This document shows positions 1 through 13,742 of a DNA stretch of 64,000 bases, in pieces. Location: positions 43,986,725-44,050,724 of the forward strand of contig NC_079510.1 in NCBI RefSeq assembly GCF_030052815.1, in the 5' to 3' direction. Source of the stretch: Hevea brasiliensis (lineage: Eukaryota; Streptophyta; Magnoliopsida; Malpighiales; Euphorbiaceae). The notes under the pieces were generated by a model. The model was given only the letters and a program-made list of their open reading frames with translations. It searched no databases and was not told the origin of the DNA. Made by a program: the position numbers and the translations under genes. The stretch's first letter is position 1. Each line of letters starts with the position of its first letter.

Positions 1-270
1 ATCATAATGAATATCTATCTGTATTTTATAATTGTTTATGTAAAAAATATTTTAATACAATTTTATTTGAATTTAAGTAAAAGAATAAGAAACAATTAAT
101 TTTTGTGAGGTAAATATATGACTTTTTTTTATTACATTTTGGAATGAATTTCTATCTCTATTTTATAATTATTTATATAAAAATATTTTAATACAATTAT
201 ATTTGAATTTAAGTGAAAGAATAAGAAAAAAATTAATTTTTATCAGTCAAATATATGAATTCTTTTTTTT
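1..270. repeat. Two-copy tandem repeat, about 137 bp per unit
   Basis: Two successive, slightly diverged copies of an AT-rich unit lie end to end: the landmark ATGAAT(A/T)TCTATCT occurs near 7 and again near 144. Both copies then pass through the same A/T-rich track, ending in an AAATATATGA motif and a T-run. The repeat may extend left of the window. No coding potential is visible. Confidence 0.7.
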
Positions 271-2830
271 TTTTAATTTTTGAAGCTTTCTTTTAATTTA
301 ATTTCTTATAAGTTAATTAAAAAATATTTCATAAAATAAATATATTTTTTAATTATATATTTCAAAAATTCTTAATTATTATATTATATATAAGTTAGTT
401 CTAATTGATTTATAAAAAATATTTAATTAGTATGAAATATATACTAAAATTATCTTAATATAAAATTTGTAAATAATATGTAATTATCATACAGAGTACA
501 TAAAATAAATTATATATGAGAAAAACATTTAAATAGATAAACATATGATATTTTAAAATATTAAAAATAGGTTTGAAATTAATTATAAAATTAATATAAT
601 TAATAGAATGATTAGAATTTACAATAATGATTTTTTATTTTAAAATGATATATTACTAAAATTTAAAAAATGTTAATATGTGTATGTATAAAAAAATATA
701 ATAATTTTTATTTTTTAATTTTTTCTAACTTAATAAATAATGAATACCTATAAAAAAATTATAAATTATATTTTGAATATAGAATCATTATTTCAATCTA
801 AAAATTTATATTTAAATATAAAAATAAAGTGATATTTTGATTTAAGAATAGTACAATTTTTATATGAATACAAGCATTATATTATTTAATAGATTTTTCA
901 TTTATTTAGATTTAATAATTTTTTTATTAAAATTTAACATTTACTTTTAAAAAAATAATTATAAAAAATTTAAAAATACATTATATGTTAATTTGACAAA
1001 AAATTTTATTATAAACCGAATAATTGTCTATACATTTTTACTATAATCATTTCAATTAAAAATAATAATATACTAAAATCAATATTTTTTATTCTATTAG
1101 CATCTATTTTTTTATTTTCTATATAAAAGAAAAATTTTAGTTATTAATTTATTATTTATAAATAATTTATTAGTAAATATATTTATCAATCTTATTTTTA
1201 AATTTTTATCAATAACATAAGAAAATATAAAATTATATAAAATATTACTTATCAAATAAAAATTAATAATATTAATATTTATTGATATGGACATATACAT
1301 TTAATTTTATCAAACAAAATTAAAAATAAAATCAAATACAAAATAATTAGAAATAAAAAAGGAGTAATATTATATGAAATTATTTCAAATTAAATTTATT
1401 TTATTATTATATGTATATATTATTAAATAATATTAAAAAAAATTTAAAATTTTCACGCTAATTATATATATTTTATAAAATTATAAAATACTAAAAACTT
1501 AATTTATCTTGATAAACTCAACACTTTATATTAAAGATATTTAACATAAAAACATATGAATTATCAAAATAATAAATATTTAATTTTATATATTTATAAA
1601 AACACTTACAATTATAAAATTATGTTATAATAATAAAATTTTCATAATAAATTTAACTTATATAATTTTTTATTTCCATTACTATACTTTTTTTTTCTAA
1701 ACAAATAAAATAATAATAATAATAATAATAAACTTATTATAACATTATTATATATAAAAAATTAATAAAAAATTATATATAAAAATATTAAATTGCGAGT
1801 ATATATAACCAGTACAACGAAAGTGCAATGCATATTAAAAAAACTAGTTATATGTAAATGCACGAAAAAGAGAATATTAGCTTCACTCAAATTACATTTT
1901 ATTGTTAAAATTAATTATAATTATATTTTTATTATTGAAATTATTTTTAAAATTTATATAAATTTAAAATTTTTAATCTATTTATACTTAACTTTAATTA
2001 AATATAAAATTTTTTAAGAAGTAATTAACTAAAATATGAAATTAAAAAATAAAAAATATTATTTATCTATCTATTATTTATCAAAGTATATAAAAAACAT
2101 ATTTATAATAACATATAAATAATTCATTATTATTTATCTATCTATTATTTATAAAAGTGTATAAAAAACATATTTATAGCAATAGATAAATAATTCGTTT
2201 TCAATAATGCATATTAAAATAATAGCATGCTAATTATATAAATTCATTGCTAATACTATTTAATGACAAAAATATACGTCATTAATAATTTTAACAATTA
2301 TTACTTCTCACCATTATCTTTACTAATCTTTTAGTAATAATAAATTTATCCCAAAATCCTTTAAAATTCCAAATTTACAATATTTAATATTGTCTCCAAT
2401 AACTTTTAGCCACAAAATAATGATCACTAAATACATAATAATTTTATTTTTTAATATTATAATAATTAATATAAATTAAAATTTTAAAATTAGAATGAAA
2501 CTAACACTTATTTTATAATTTTAATAAAATCAACTAAAATTTAAATAAAATAAAAAAAAAACTTAGAATTTTTTTAATTAATTAGTCCTATTTTCAAAAT
2601 AATTTTATTCTTTACATCAATAAAATATTATAATTTATAAATATATTAAATTTTTTTTTAAAAAATACTATTCATAAAAAATATTTAGTCATTATTTAGA
2701 TAATTAATCATTTAAATAAAAATAAATTTTAATTTTAAATTAAAATATAATAAAAAATATAATATCAAATTTTATTGCTTATTAATTTTAAATTTTTATC
2801 TATTTATATAAATTTTATATTATTATTAAA
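271..2830. other. AT-rich intergenic DNA
   Basis: This stretch is extremely AT-rich, with poly-A, poly-T and TA runs and a short (AAT)n array near 1708-1730. The only open frames are short, low-complexity Ile/Asn/Lys/Tyr/Phe strings of the kind AT-rich DNA produces by chance. I see no splice-compatible exon series, RNA gene or intact mobile element. Confidence 0.8.
2058..2203. repeat. Two-copy tandem repeat, about 71 bp per unit
   Basis: The string ATTTATCTATCTATTATTTA begins at 2061 and again at 2132. In each copy it is followed by a related A-rich track ending in AAAAAACATATTTATA. This is a local tandem duplication in AT-rich DNA. Confidence 0.7.
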
Positions 2831-3539
2831 GGCTAAATGACTAAAAAAAACTAAAACCTTTATAAATTAATTCAATTTAGTCAAACTTTTTAATTTTATC
2901 AATTTAGTTTTAAATTTAGATATTAGTTTCAATTTTAACAATTAGCCTAATTAGATTACTTAATTGACAAAAGCAATCCAAATATTTGTATACATTATTA
3001 ATATTAGCTAATTTTTTATTTATATATTCATTTTAGCTGTTATTCTTAAATTAATGTAAAATATTATTTTAATTAATTTATCTATCATTTTAAAAGCTAT
3101 AATTATATTTGTTTTAGTTTTATTATTTGTTCATACTTTATTTTTAAATGTTTTATTTTTTTTTACCCTATATTTGAAATAAAATGATAGAAAAGATATG
3201 AATTAAAAGTATAAGTAGAAAGAAAGAGGAAAAAAATTAAAAATTTAAATAATAATATTAGATATATTACTCATTTATTATTTTTTATCAGTTTATTAAA
3301 ATTAGTAAAAATATTAAAATTATTGAATATATTAATAAAACTAAAAGGAGTAGCTAAAATTGATAATAAATGAAAAATTTTTAATTATTTTTACAAATTG
3401 ATGAGTTAATTGTTTTTATTAAATTTATTATTAAAATTAAAAACATTTAAAAAGGTTTATGATTGAATTGATAAAATTAAAATTTTTTACTAAAATTAAT
3501 AATTGACATAAAGGTTTTAATTTTTTTTTATCTTTAACC
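2831..3539. mobile_element. Candidate MULE-type MITE with long terminal inverted repeats
   Basis: The left end reads GGCTAAATGACTAAAAAAAA and continues through CTAAAACCTTTAT. The reverse complement of the right end reads GGTTAAAGATAAAAAAAAAT and then TAAAACCTTTAT. The two arms stay alignable, with mismatches, for roughly 80-100 bp and include a shared AATTTTATCAATT track. Flanking octamers TTATTAAA (2823-2830) and TTATTTAA (3540-3547) match at seven of eight positions, which suits a degraded 8-9 bp target duplication. No transposase frame is present, so it would be non-autonomous. The DNA is AT-rich, so chance similarity of the arms must be considered. Confidence 0.45.
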
Positions 3540-3547
3540 TTATTTAA

Positions 3548-6240
3548 TGCTGTAAATGTATGAATATTTAGAATTATATTAAAAAATAAAATTAATACGT
3601 GATATATAATTATAATAATATATTTTTAAATTATATAATTTAACTTTTCATCAATATATTTACTATATATATACTTTTTTTAAATACTTCAATTTTTTTT
3701 TAATTTTTAATTTACCTTACATAGAATTATATATATAAATTAATAAATAATAAAAATCAATATCAATCAATAATCTAATTTTTTTACTCATAGTATTGTA
3801 TTATTTTCTTATAATTAGTTAGTAAATATAAAAATATGAATGGAAGAATTTACGAAATGATCAAATTATTTTATAATTTTTTAATTTACAATATATAATA
3901 TTAACATATTAAAATATTAAATTTATTATAATTCTCATATAAAAAACTATTTATATAGATAAAAATCCTAACTCATAAATAATTTTATTGATAATAAATG
4001 ATAATATGTAATTTAAAGGCTTACTATTAAAAAAATATTTTTTCAAATTTTTATTAGGATGGTTTTAAAAGTTTTTTTTTAATTTATTGTTAAATTTGAG
4101 TTAAATTAGTTAATATAATATAATTTGGATTATTGATTTCTCTTTCGGTTATAATTTTGATTATAAATTTATTTTAATTTTCATTGCTCACTAAAAATAA
4201 TTCATGTCAAAACAACATATAAAACTAAAGATAGAAGTAAAAAAAAAATCATAATTATTATTAAAATATAATTATTATTCTAATATTTTTATTTTTATTG
4301 TTTAAATTTAATTATTACTTATTTATATTTTATTAGTTTGATTTTATTAGTATTTATATTGAAATAATAATCTTTGATTGTATAATCATATTTGAAAAAT
4401 TAACAAAAAATTATATAAAAATAAATTAAATCATAAATATCCGGTATAAATAATGTGCATAGAATGTTTAAAAAAGCTGATATTGTTAAAATATTAAAAT
4501 ATGGTACTAAATTATTTTCTTAAATAATAAATTATATTAACTAAATATTTTATTATAATTCAATTTTAAATTAAATAATTAAATATTTTATTAAAATTAA
4601 TAAAAAATAAATTTTAAATTTATTAAAATTAACATAAATAATTTATTCAATTTACTGTAAGAAAAATAATTTTTTTAGTGTGAATATGTGAATAAATAAA
4701 AATAAGAATATATAGTGAAATTATAAAATTAAATGAGATAATACTGTAAAATATTTGATTAAACTAATTTATAAATATGTAATTTATAAATATCTTAACT
4801 CTTTTATTTTTTTTTTTAACTTGTATGCACAATTTATTATAATTTCTAAATATATTTTTAAAAAATATATTAATTTAAAATTATTACTTATAGGTTAATT
4901 TTAGTATTTGATTAACTTATAATTTACCCAAACATCCCCTGCGACCACTCCACAAATCCGCTCAAATGGATTTATATTTAACATTTATTGGTTCAATATA
5001 TATATTTTTTAGATTATAATTTCAGTATCAAGCTTCAATATTTTTTTACATATTAAAAATTATTAAATGAAATAATAAATTCTCAAGATTTAAATTAATA
5101 AATATTATATTCTCAATTTATATTTAACTAAAATTAGCTATTAATTTTATTAATATGGTAAAAATTTATCAGTTATTTAGCTTATTAATATTTTATGTTT
5201 CTATGGAAACAACACAAAAGGGCTTAAAATGAAAATATTTTGGGCCTAGCTGAACCGAACCCAATCAATTGCAGACATTTATGGACGGACCAAACCGATA
5301 CCACAGCAAAGACGATGGCTTGGGCCTTGGGGTGTCCATCAATCAGTGCTAAAATTGCATATTGTTCATAAATTACATATATAAATACTTAAAATCATAA
5401 AATAAAAATGGGATCATTACATTTTAGTCCTTAAACATTATCATTATTACAAATCAGTTCGTTTATTTTGAAATTTATATTAATTGATCCATAAGATTTA
5501 ATTCCATCAACTATTAGATATCTCCATCATAATGTACAATTTGTACTCAATTAATGAAATAAAAATTAAGGTAATAATTAATTTAATTTTTAAAATATGA
5601 TAATTAACTCATGAATAATGCCAATACCTTGAGACTATATAATAATAATAATAATAATTCATCTTAAGAGTAACAAGGTCCATATATTGTTGTGAAATTT
5701 TTTGGATGAAAGGATCTACTAATTAATAAAATTAAATATTAAATATCAACTAATGTAATTTTTAAAATACAAAATTTGATTAATAAATAATGATAAAATT
5801 CATAAATTAAATTTAAAATCACTGAATAAAAATTTCAAAATTTATGAGCACATACTTATTAATCATAATATACCTTTTTATGGAAATCTATTGGTATTTT
5901 TATTTCTTTTATTAACAAAATTTCTGTTTGATTAAATAAAAGGAAAAAAAAATGAGAGGATAATATTTTATAGAAATTCAAAAAATGCTTTAAATAGATT
6001 CGGTCAGAATTTTATTAAGTATTTTAAAAATAAATGTTTTTTTTATCTCACAATAAAGTGAAAATTTATATCTCATAATTCACGAAACAGCTAAATATGA
6101 TACATTAAAAATTAATGTACGGATAATATCTTATATTTTTCCGATTAAGAATTGAGATTATGCTTACCGCCGAAAAGAGGAAAAAGATTAAAAGAAAATT
6201 GAAATAAAAAAGCAAACACGAAAAGTGGAAGAAAAAAAAA
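3548..6240. other. AT-rich intergenic DNA upstream of the CREST-type gene
   Basis: I see no gene here. It is A/T-rich except for a short island of ordinary composition at about 5210-5345, which has no open frame of note. An (AAT)n array lies near 5640-5658. The stretch at 5405-5600 resembles debris of interspersed repeats but has no clear ends. Confidence 0.7.
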
Positions 6241-6249
6241 AAAAAAAGC

Positions 6250-6369
6250 ACATTTTCATTGGACAAGAAGAATATGCTTAAGTGTCAACATAAAAATGGA
6301 AGATTCGCAGTAGTCATGCGCATCTCTCCTTCTTATTTCATCTCAAGTTTCCAACTGAACTCAAACAAC

Positions 6370-6405
<36 letters not shown>

Positions 6406-7926
6406 AATTCCCTCTTAATCACCTTATCAGCTCAACCCATTTGCCACATCTTTCCAGGTATCCTTCTCTACTTAGCATACCCATTTATATCTCTATCTAT
6501 ATGCATTTGCATGAGCTTCTACATGTGAATATGGCATCATTGATGCTCCAAAATGATTTTTTATGTTATCTCTGTTCGTTTGATGTCGTTCTTTCAAGAC
6601 CCAGTTGTGCTTTCTTTGTTTTTCTTGTGAATTTCATTTGGAAAGTCGAGTTCTTGAATAGTTGAATGAAACCAGCTCGATAAGGAGCTTTCTCTCTTTG
6701 GTTTTGGTTTAAAGTGTTTATATATGCTTTGATTAGATTCTGCGTAATTTCTTGAAGCAGTTTCTTGTTGTGATCAGATTTTCCAATTAGGCGTTTTGCT
6801 AGGAGTTTCTCGGGTTTTCTTCAATGATTTCCTATCTATTCGGAATTGAATAATATATGAATTTGGATTCGACACTATCCAATGTGTATAACATGCAATA
6901 CTACTTGTTTAACTTTACTCCTTTTATGGATTGGGATGCTTTTGTTAGTTAATAAAGCTAGATTTTTCTGTAGAAGGGACTGACCTTATGATCTTCTTGT
7001 TCATATTCATTGATTATGGTAAGCATCAGAGTGTTAGATTGGGTGAATCTCACATTTGTTAGATTGGATTTGGTTTCTAAGTTGTATAAACCTTTCTATC
7101 CAATGGTTATTTTCAAAGATCAATTTTGGTGTGTGCTGAACTCTTCTTGCAGTTTCATTTTTTCTGTTTAATTTAGATTTTGTTGGGCTTACAGTGAGTG
7201 GAGGTGTTAAGAGTGGATAGTTCCACGCTATTGAAGTAAGGATATTAGGATTTTCTTTGTGAATGATAGGCCTAAGGAAAAATAATTACCTCTTTCCATT
7301 TATGCTTTAGCAGTGAAGCTTCTAGCTTTTCAGAAATGAGTAAATTTCTCTGTAGGAGGAGATTACATTAATTATGGATAGGAATGCAAAAATGTAGTGA
7401 GCTGAAATGAAATTAGATTTGATTGCTAAGAATCTCTAGTGAATTGGCCTTGAGGAACAGAATGTAGGGAAAATATTCATGTAACTGACCTAACTGCTTT
7501 GAGATTAAAGCTTTATTAACTTCAGTTTAGTTATATAAAACTTCTGCTACAAAGGACAGGTCAAAAAAAAAAAAAAGGTTATCTGTAAATTCCTTAAAAC
7601 ATACTGAAGGCAGAACTAGATTCCTAGGTCTAGTACAAACTGCAGAGCCTACCAACAAATTATTTAGTAACTGTGGAGCTCACAGCAATTGCCACAGATA
7701 TTCTCCTTGTCTGGATATTATGGCTCAACAACTAAATCATGTCGCCTGGGTTGTAGCTGCTCATGTAGCATAAACAAATTTGACCTCAAAATTCAATTCA
7801 TATGGTTATATGATCGTAATCATTTTCTCCTCAAACAATTTCACCCTGTCTATTTTCGTTGGCATTTGAACATGTTCCCTTTGTGCATAGTGATAGTGCT
7901 GTTTTTCACATTTTCCATTTGATGCA
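6250..7926 (+). promoter_or_regulatory. 5' leader with CT tract and probable 5'-UTR intron of the CREST-type gene
   Basis: A pyrimidine-rich leader with a (CT)n tract at about 6372-6402 ends at a plausible donor (CAG|GTATCC, after 6456). A T-rich stretch ending in GATGCAG gives a matching acceptor at 7926, just before the start codon at 7960. A long leader intron of about 1.47 kb is therefore likely. I saw no convincing TATA box, so the transcription start is only approximate. Confidence 0.5.
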
Positions 7927-7959
7927 GCAATCTTGCTGGCAATTATATTTTTCGACATT

Positions 7960-10206
7960 ATGAACCCCCAGAGTACAATGAATCCTAGTAAAGCTCTGGA
8001 GGGTGTGCATGGGATCCATGTTGTGCCTCACTCACCATTTGCTTTGGAAGAGATTACTCAACAAGGGGACTTCTCTCAATCAACATGTGGAAGTTTACTT
8101 AATATGGAGAATCAGCAGCTATTACTGCAGTATGTTTAAATCCTGTCCATCCACAGATAATTGAAATGTTATATTATCATTAGAATGAATATAACAATTT
8201 GTTCCTCTTCCTAATAGCTTTTATGTTTCCATTTATGTTCTCTTTTTTCTTCATGTTAAATAGGAAAAATGTCATAAAAAAATAACTTATTATATACGTC
8301 TTATCCAGGAGAGTATGGGAACAAATACCGGAGTGTTTGAGGCCCATCAAGTGCTGTGTCAATGGTGAAGAGAAATGCCTTTTTAAGATTTGGTTGTCCA
8401 TTCAGGCGTTTGTTGTGCATTCTAATCTCTTGTACTTTCATCAGGTGATAGGAATCTTGCAGAAACAGCAGCAAACGTGCTTACATCACTTCCTTTTATT
8501 GCTTTAGGACTCCAGGCTCCAAGGTAATATTTTCCTTTCATGACAATGTGAACAATATTTTACTTCTATATCTGATAAATTGCTCTACTTTGCATACAGG
8601 AAGAACCTGCATACTAAGTTGTATGCTAACTCATTAATCGGTGTTGGAGTTGCCTCAAGTTTGTATCATTCTTCCAGAGGAAAAATCAGGAAGTACTTGA
8701 GATGGTTTGATTACACAATGATAGCTGCAGCAACAATAGTAAGTAGTATAAAATAACTTTTTTTTTAAATAAAAGTTGCGCAAGGTTATTGTTATGTGTG
8801 ATATTTGAGAATATATGACAAACTTGAACAATGTTTCAAGTTTTTATCTTCAAGAGGAAAAATCAGGAGTTCTTGAGATGGTTTGGTTATACAAGCCACA
8901 GCGGCAATACTAAATTATCTAAAATAATTTTTTGTCTGAACAAAACTTGCACAAGGCTATTGTTATGTAATATCTGAGAATATGCTATCAACTTGAAAAG
9001 TGTTTCTGAAACTAGATTTGATACTTTTGCACAAGGATATCTTCCACTAACATGCACAGTGTATACAATGATAAATTCATTTTTGGCTTTGAATAATGAT
9101 AATTTCTAGGATATTGTTGTCAGCAATTTTACCATGTTGACCCCACATATTTTCTTGTTATCATACAATTTTTTTATTTCAATTTCTGGCAGAGGATCAC
9201 TTCATGGTAAACTGCACCTTAAAATATCAATTCTTCACAATGGCTTTGTTAATGTACATAAATCAAGTAACTTTGTAATAGATTTTATAGTAGTTGTGTT
9301 GCTCAGTTTTTCTGATCTTCCTTTGCCACCACCTCCTTAACTTTTTCTTCAAGCATTTGCAGTTTCTCTTTTAGAATCAATTAATAACCGAGGTTTCTCT
9401 TGCAGTGTTTGTCTAGAGCTCTTAGAAATGAGAACCCTAAGTTCCTGATGGCAGCATCTGCAGCATTATTGCCCATCCAGCCTTTAATGGTGTCTGTTGT
9501 TCACACAGGAATGATGGAGGTAGCTGCCTTACTGTTAACCTTTGATTATGTTGATCTTAGTTTAGATTGAGTTTGCTTGTTTTTTTCCCATTTTATATTG
9601 TTGGTTTTAATCCTGGAAACTAGTGAACATTTATTGATCGCCACTCTAATTTGCCTAGAGTTGTACACTTTGCCAAACATCTGCTATTTGCTGTAAGAGA
9701 GTCACTTCTGTTGATAGGTAATAGGTTAGTCCTTGTGCCAGAGTGGCATGATTATTAATATAAGAATTCAAAATGTTCATTGTCAAAGCAACTAGAGTTT
9801 CTACATTGATGAATTTAATGTCTCTGTCTATGAAAGCTTTACGAACCAAATGTCAGAATCTGGATGGATGTCTACATTGATGTAGTTAGTGTCTCTATCT
9901 ATATATGTTTTCTTCATTTTGTACCCCTGATTGAAAATCATGAGTAACTTCAATTTCTTATGTTGAGGGTTCGAGCAGTTATTAATTGGATTTTATTCTA
10001 ATTTTTCATTCTAGGTAGCATTTGCAAAAAGGGCATTAAAAGATCCAGATCTAAGGATGGCACATAATCTGCATAAGATGTCATCTTTTTTAGGAGGAGT
10101 TCTTTTCATTGCAGATGATATGTTTCCTAGTACTCCTTTCATTCATGCTGGTTGGCATCTTGCCGCGGCTGTTGGTGTTGGCACCTGCAACAAGCTTCTT
10201 GAGTAG
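7960..10206 (+). CDS. CREST-superfamily-like multipass membrane protein, 228 aa, five coding exons
   Basis: Coding exons are 7960-8129, 8452-8523, 8600-8738, 9406-9519 and 10015-10206. All introns are GT-AG and the phases join exactly into 228 codons plus TAG. The predicted protein has several hydrophobic segments. It carries the three-part signature of the CREST superfamily (alkaline ceramidase, PAQR receptor, Per1, SID-1, TMEM8): S-x3-H at Ser100/His104, Asp118 shortly after, and H-x3-H at His209/His213 (HAGWH) near the C terminus. In characterised members these residues bind a metal ion for membrane amide hydrolysis. The family placement is an inference from this pattern, and I cannot name a substrate. 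It is shorter than typical seven-span ceramidases, so the N terminus may start elsewhere. A second in-frame ATG lies at 7978. The acceptor of exon 2 is GATAG|GAATC; using the CAG a few bases upstream would create a stop. Confidence 0.8.
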
Positions 10207-11266
10207 CAAGCATATATCTCAGGTCAGTTGTAGAATTCAATTTATCCACAGAGCTGCAGCTTCAATTCAAAAACCAACATGTCCATATATTCTTATAATC
10301 CATCTAGCCATAATCAAGTACAAAAGGAAGACTTCCTGTTTGGTTTTAGCTTGTTGCAGTTCTATGGGTTCAACCCACATTGGGTTTCCTAATCAATTCT
10401 CAATTCTTCCCTGAATTATGGAAAAGGGAAAAAGGAAAAAGTCTAGCATTACCTTCGAAGGATGTAATGTTTTCTGTAGAATCTGTATATCAAAATGACA
10501 ATTACAAAGAAGCTGAATCTATTTTCTTCCTTGCTTTTGGAAATTCGGATGCTTCATTCAGGTACTAAGTTGGCATACTTGTTTCTATTGTTAAAGAATT
10601 TTTTTTATATATATATTTTTAAAATTTTTAATATACTAATAAGAGAGTATTAAAAAATAATTTAAAATTAAATTAGATAAATTTTAATCATGATAATACT
10701 AAAATAACAGAATAATTTTTTTCTAAACTACTTTTTCAAAGTTATATAAATTTTTTTTCTCATGAAAAGCAGTTTTAACCATTAAACCTTAATGCAAAGT
10801 AGGCACTGCACTGAAAGGCGTATTGTCATTATAATCCCATAATAGCAAATGGTCATTTATAAACTCAACCAGAAATTTTCCATTGTAAAATTTTCAGAGT
10901 TAAAGAATATATGTTGTGATTTCACGCTTTTACACCTAATTTTTTTTAATTAAAATAGTATTATACTGTTAGCATTATTAATTAGTTCACTATTTGAAAA
11001 TTTTTTTAGTATATTTTAATTAAAAATTGATGTGTAAATTATAAGTCACGTGTAAAAAGGTTTTCCACATGGCTACAACATTATTCAATAATTAATAATG
11101 TTAATAAACTAATTAACAGTGCTAATTATATAATATTATTTTAATATAAAATTTACGTACCTAAATTTGATTATTATAAATTTAAAATATAAATATATAA
11201 ATTTTATTATATTTTTCCATAATAATTAGATTTAAGTAAAAACTTTCTTATTCTTTCTTTAAGCTT

Positions 11267-11306
<40 letters not shown>

Positions 11307-11724
11307 AAGGGGGAAAACAAACATGTTATTACTTGATGTGGTAATTTCCGATGTTTAATTAATTTCTATTAAGGGTTCAACGTCCACGTAGCGTATGGAT
11401 ATGCCTAGATTAATTGAGACAGTACTGACTAATCATGATCTTGACCAAAGCAAAAAAGAAAGTCAAGAAGTCAAATCCAATCAATGGGTAAATTGAACAA
11501 ATAATGCAGTATACATGTTCAGCTATTCATAATTCAAAAATAATGATCTGTGTCTCCATCCACGCAGGCTTGCACTTTAACAACTTTTATTAATTTCTAT
11601 TACACCAATTATGATGCCTACCATCCTAGCCAAAAGTGCAGGAACTCAACTCAAATAATGTGGTTCTAAGCAATAATAACACAGTGATCTATGTCCTAAA
11701 AAAAATCTTGAAATAATAATTATT

Positions 11725-11763
<39 letters not shown>

Positions 11764-12289
11764 TTAAGTAATTATTAAGTTTATTTTTTCAAAATGCAAT
11801 AACTGAAATTACATGTATTTAATTTTTATTAATTTGCCATTACAAATAATATATGTATATAAAATCACTTCTATAATAAAATTAGCTAAATGCTCATGTG
11901 TTATACAATATATTTATAATTTTATTTTTTATTATTTTTTTTACAAATTTTAAGACATATAATTCTTATATATTTATAATGAAATGAATTGCTAAAAAAT
12001 ATAAGAAATATTATAAAAAAAAATCTATAAAAATTTAAGAATTAAAATAAGTATTAGTTAAATATATCTAATATTCTCATCACACTAAGGCTATTTTGAT
12101 ATTAATAAAATTTTTATGATTATAAAAATTAATTGATCAAATTATAATTTTGATAATCTCCCCTTAATTCAAATAAACTCTATTAGATCTTGTAACTCTT
12201 GTTTTTATATATGTGTGTGTCTCTCATATTAAATTAAATTATCAATCCCTCCTAAATTAGTTCTATAAAATATGATTTAAGTGACATTA
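10207..12289. other. 3' flank and intergenic DNA with TA microsatellites
   Basis: The first few hundred bases are probably the 3' UTR of the preceding gene: ordinary composition to about 10570, then AT-rich. Perfect (TA)n arrays lie at about 11269-11303 and 11731-11758. The segment 11330-11700 has more mixed composition but no open frame or RNA gene I can support. Confidence 0.6.
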
Positions 12290-12294
12290 GTAAA

Positions 12295-13727
12295 TGTCAT
12301 GACCAAAATTATGGGCCGAACCAGCATTACAACTTGGGTCAGCATAAGGCCCCTAAAGCTCGTAGTAAGCCTAACTATTCATTAGCCCAACCTTGAAGCC
12401 CATATACAAGCCCATGTTTAAAAATTCAATCGAACAAAGTCTGGCCATAAACTAGACCATCCAACGAGGAGTTTTTAACTCACCCAACCTGTGATCACAA
12501 TAAACATATGTATCGAGAGCTCAGCTCTCCCTCACAATCATTAACAACTCAATATAAGATCAAATGGGAGTCCAACTCCCTCATCCAACATGATCATCTA
12601 TCCACTCATTCCACATACACATATTAATAAGTTTACAATTCTAAAATAATTAATCTTACAATCCCAAGTTAAGTAAAATGGTTCCACATGCAGAGGTCTA
12701 GAATTCGAATTTACTAATACAAAATAAGGAAATAATAGCTAATAGACTTGTGAGGTGAGAAGCGGGTTAGACATAAGAAATAAGCTCTCCTGTGATCTGG
12801 AAAAAAAAAAAAGAAGAATAGGAGTGAGCGTTCGACTCATAGAGTAAGATATTAATTTTACATATAATTTCTATAACTACTTAAATCTAGTGCATCCCTA
12901 AGAATAAATGCAACACCTTCACACAGTTCAAACAGGACAAGTCATAATCATATCAAAAGCAATCTGAAGCACTCACATACCCGTGTATCACATCCATACT
13001 CACACATATATATATGGGAGCTGATCCCCTATATAGCTCTCTTAGTTCCAACTTCTGCCAGCAAGATCAATTCAAAGCTGGACTTTCTCTTAATATCCAA
13101 ATGCGGGGGCTAGCGATATCAACTCAAAGCCATGCTTACCCAGACTTATCTATAATAAGGATCGGGTCCCAGTGAGTCAAGCTCCAGCTGCGTCTACCTG
13201 TCCTATCCATATCCATATACACACCACATATACACCCACTCACGCACACAGCTCCAGATCACCATAAAATAACAATCTCAGCAATATCGTCAAGAACAAA
13301 TGCAATATAAAGTGTGCCTAATATTTACTATATACATATATGTATAAGTGATGCATGAACATGTTTTGAATATAATAATGTTGAAATTATAAATAAAATT
13401 AATATCTACTTACAGTACTTCATAAGTTATTGCAGCGGCTGGGCAGAAGAGGAAGACTGACACAGCTCACCTAAAAATTATATCACAAATTTATCAATAT
13501 TTACTTAAAGCAAAACTTTAAAGAATCAATGGACATTTTAAGTTTTTGTCGAAAATCCGACATAATTTTTTCTATACCTAAGACCTACCCAACCTGCAAA
13601 ATGATCCAAATAATACTTCTAAATCACATCTTCTATATCCACATTTAGCTCCTCCTGGGCCCGATAAACCAGTAAAAAATTATATAACTACACATAAAAT
13701 AATTATTTAAAAATTTGAAGTGTTACA
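12295..13727 (-). repeat. 3' LTR of the first Ty3/gypsy element
   Basis: This 1433-bp copy begins TGTCATGACC and ends TGTTACA in window orientation. It aligns along its length with 25276-26714. Mismatches to its partner are frequent: I count about a dozen in the first 77 bp, mostly C/T and A/G. That suggests an old, methylated insertion. Confidence 0.93.
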
Positions 13728-13742
13728 TTATTCCTCCCTTAC
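13728..13742 (-). promoter_or_regulatory. Polypurine tract of the first Ty3/gypsy element
   Basis: Directly inside the 3' LTR, the minus strand reads GTAAGGGAGGAATAA before TGTAACA. This is the expected place and composition for the plus-strand primer. The second element has the equivalent AGGAGGGAAGA at its matching position. Confidence 0.7.

Noticed and set aside
1112..2017. Short open frames in the left AT-rich DNA
   Set aside because: Translations are low-complexity Ile, Asn, Lys, Tyr and Phe strings with no domain and no supporting signals. They are what AT-rich DNA yields by chance.
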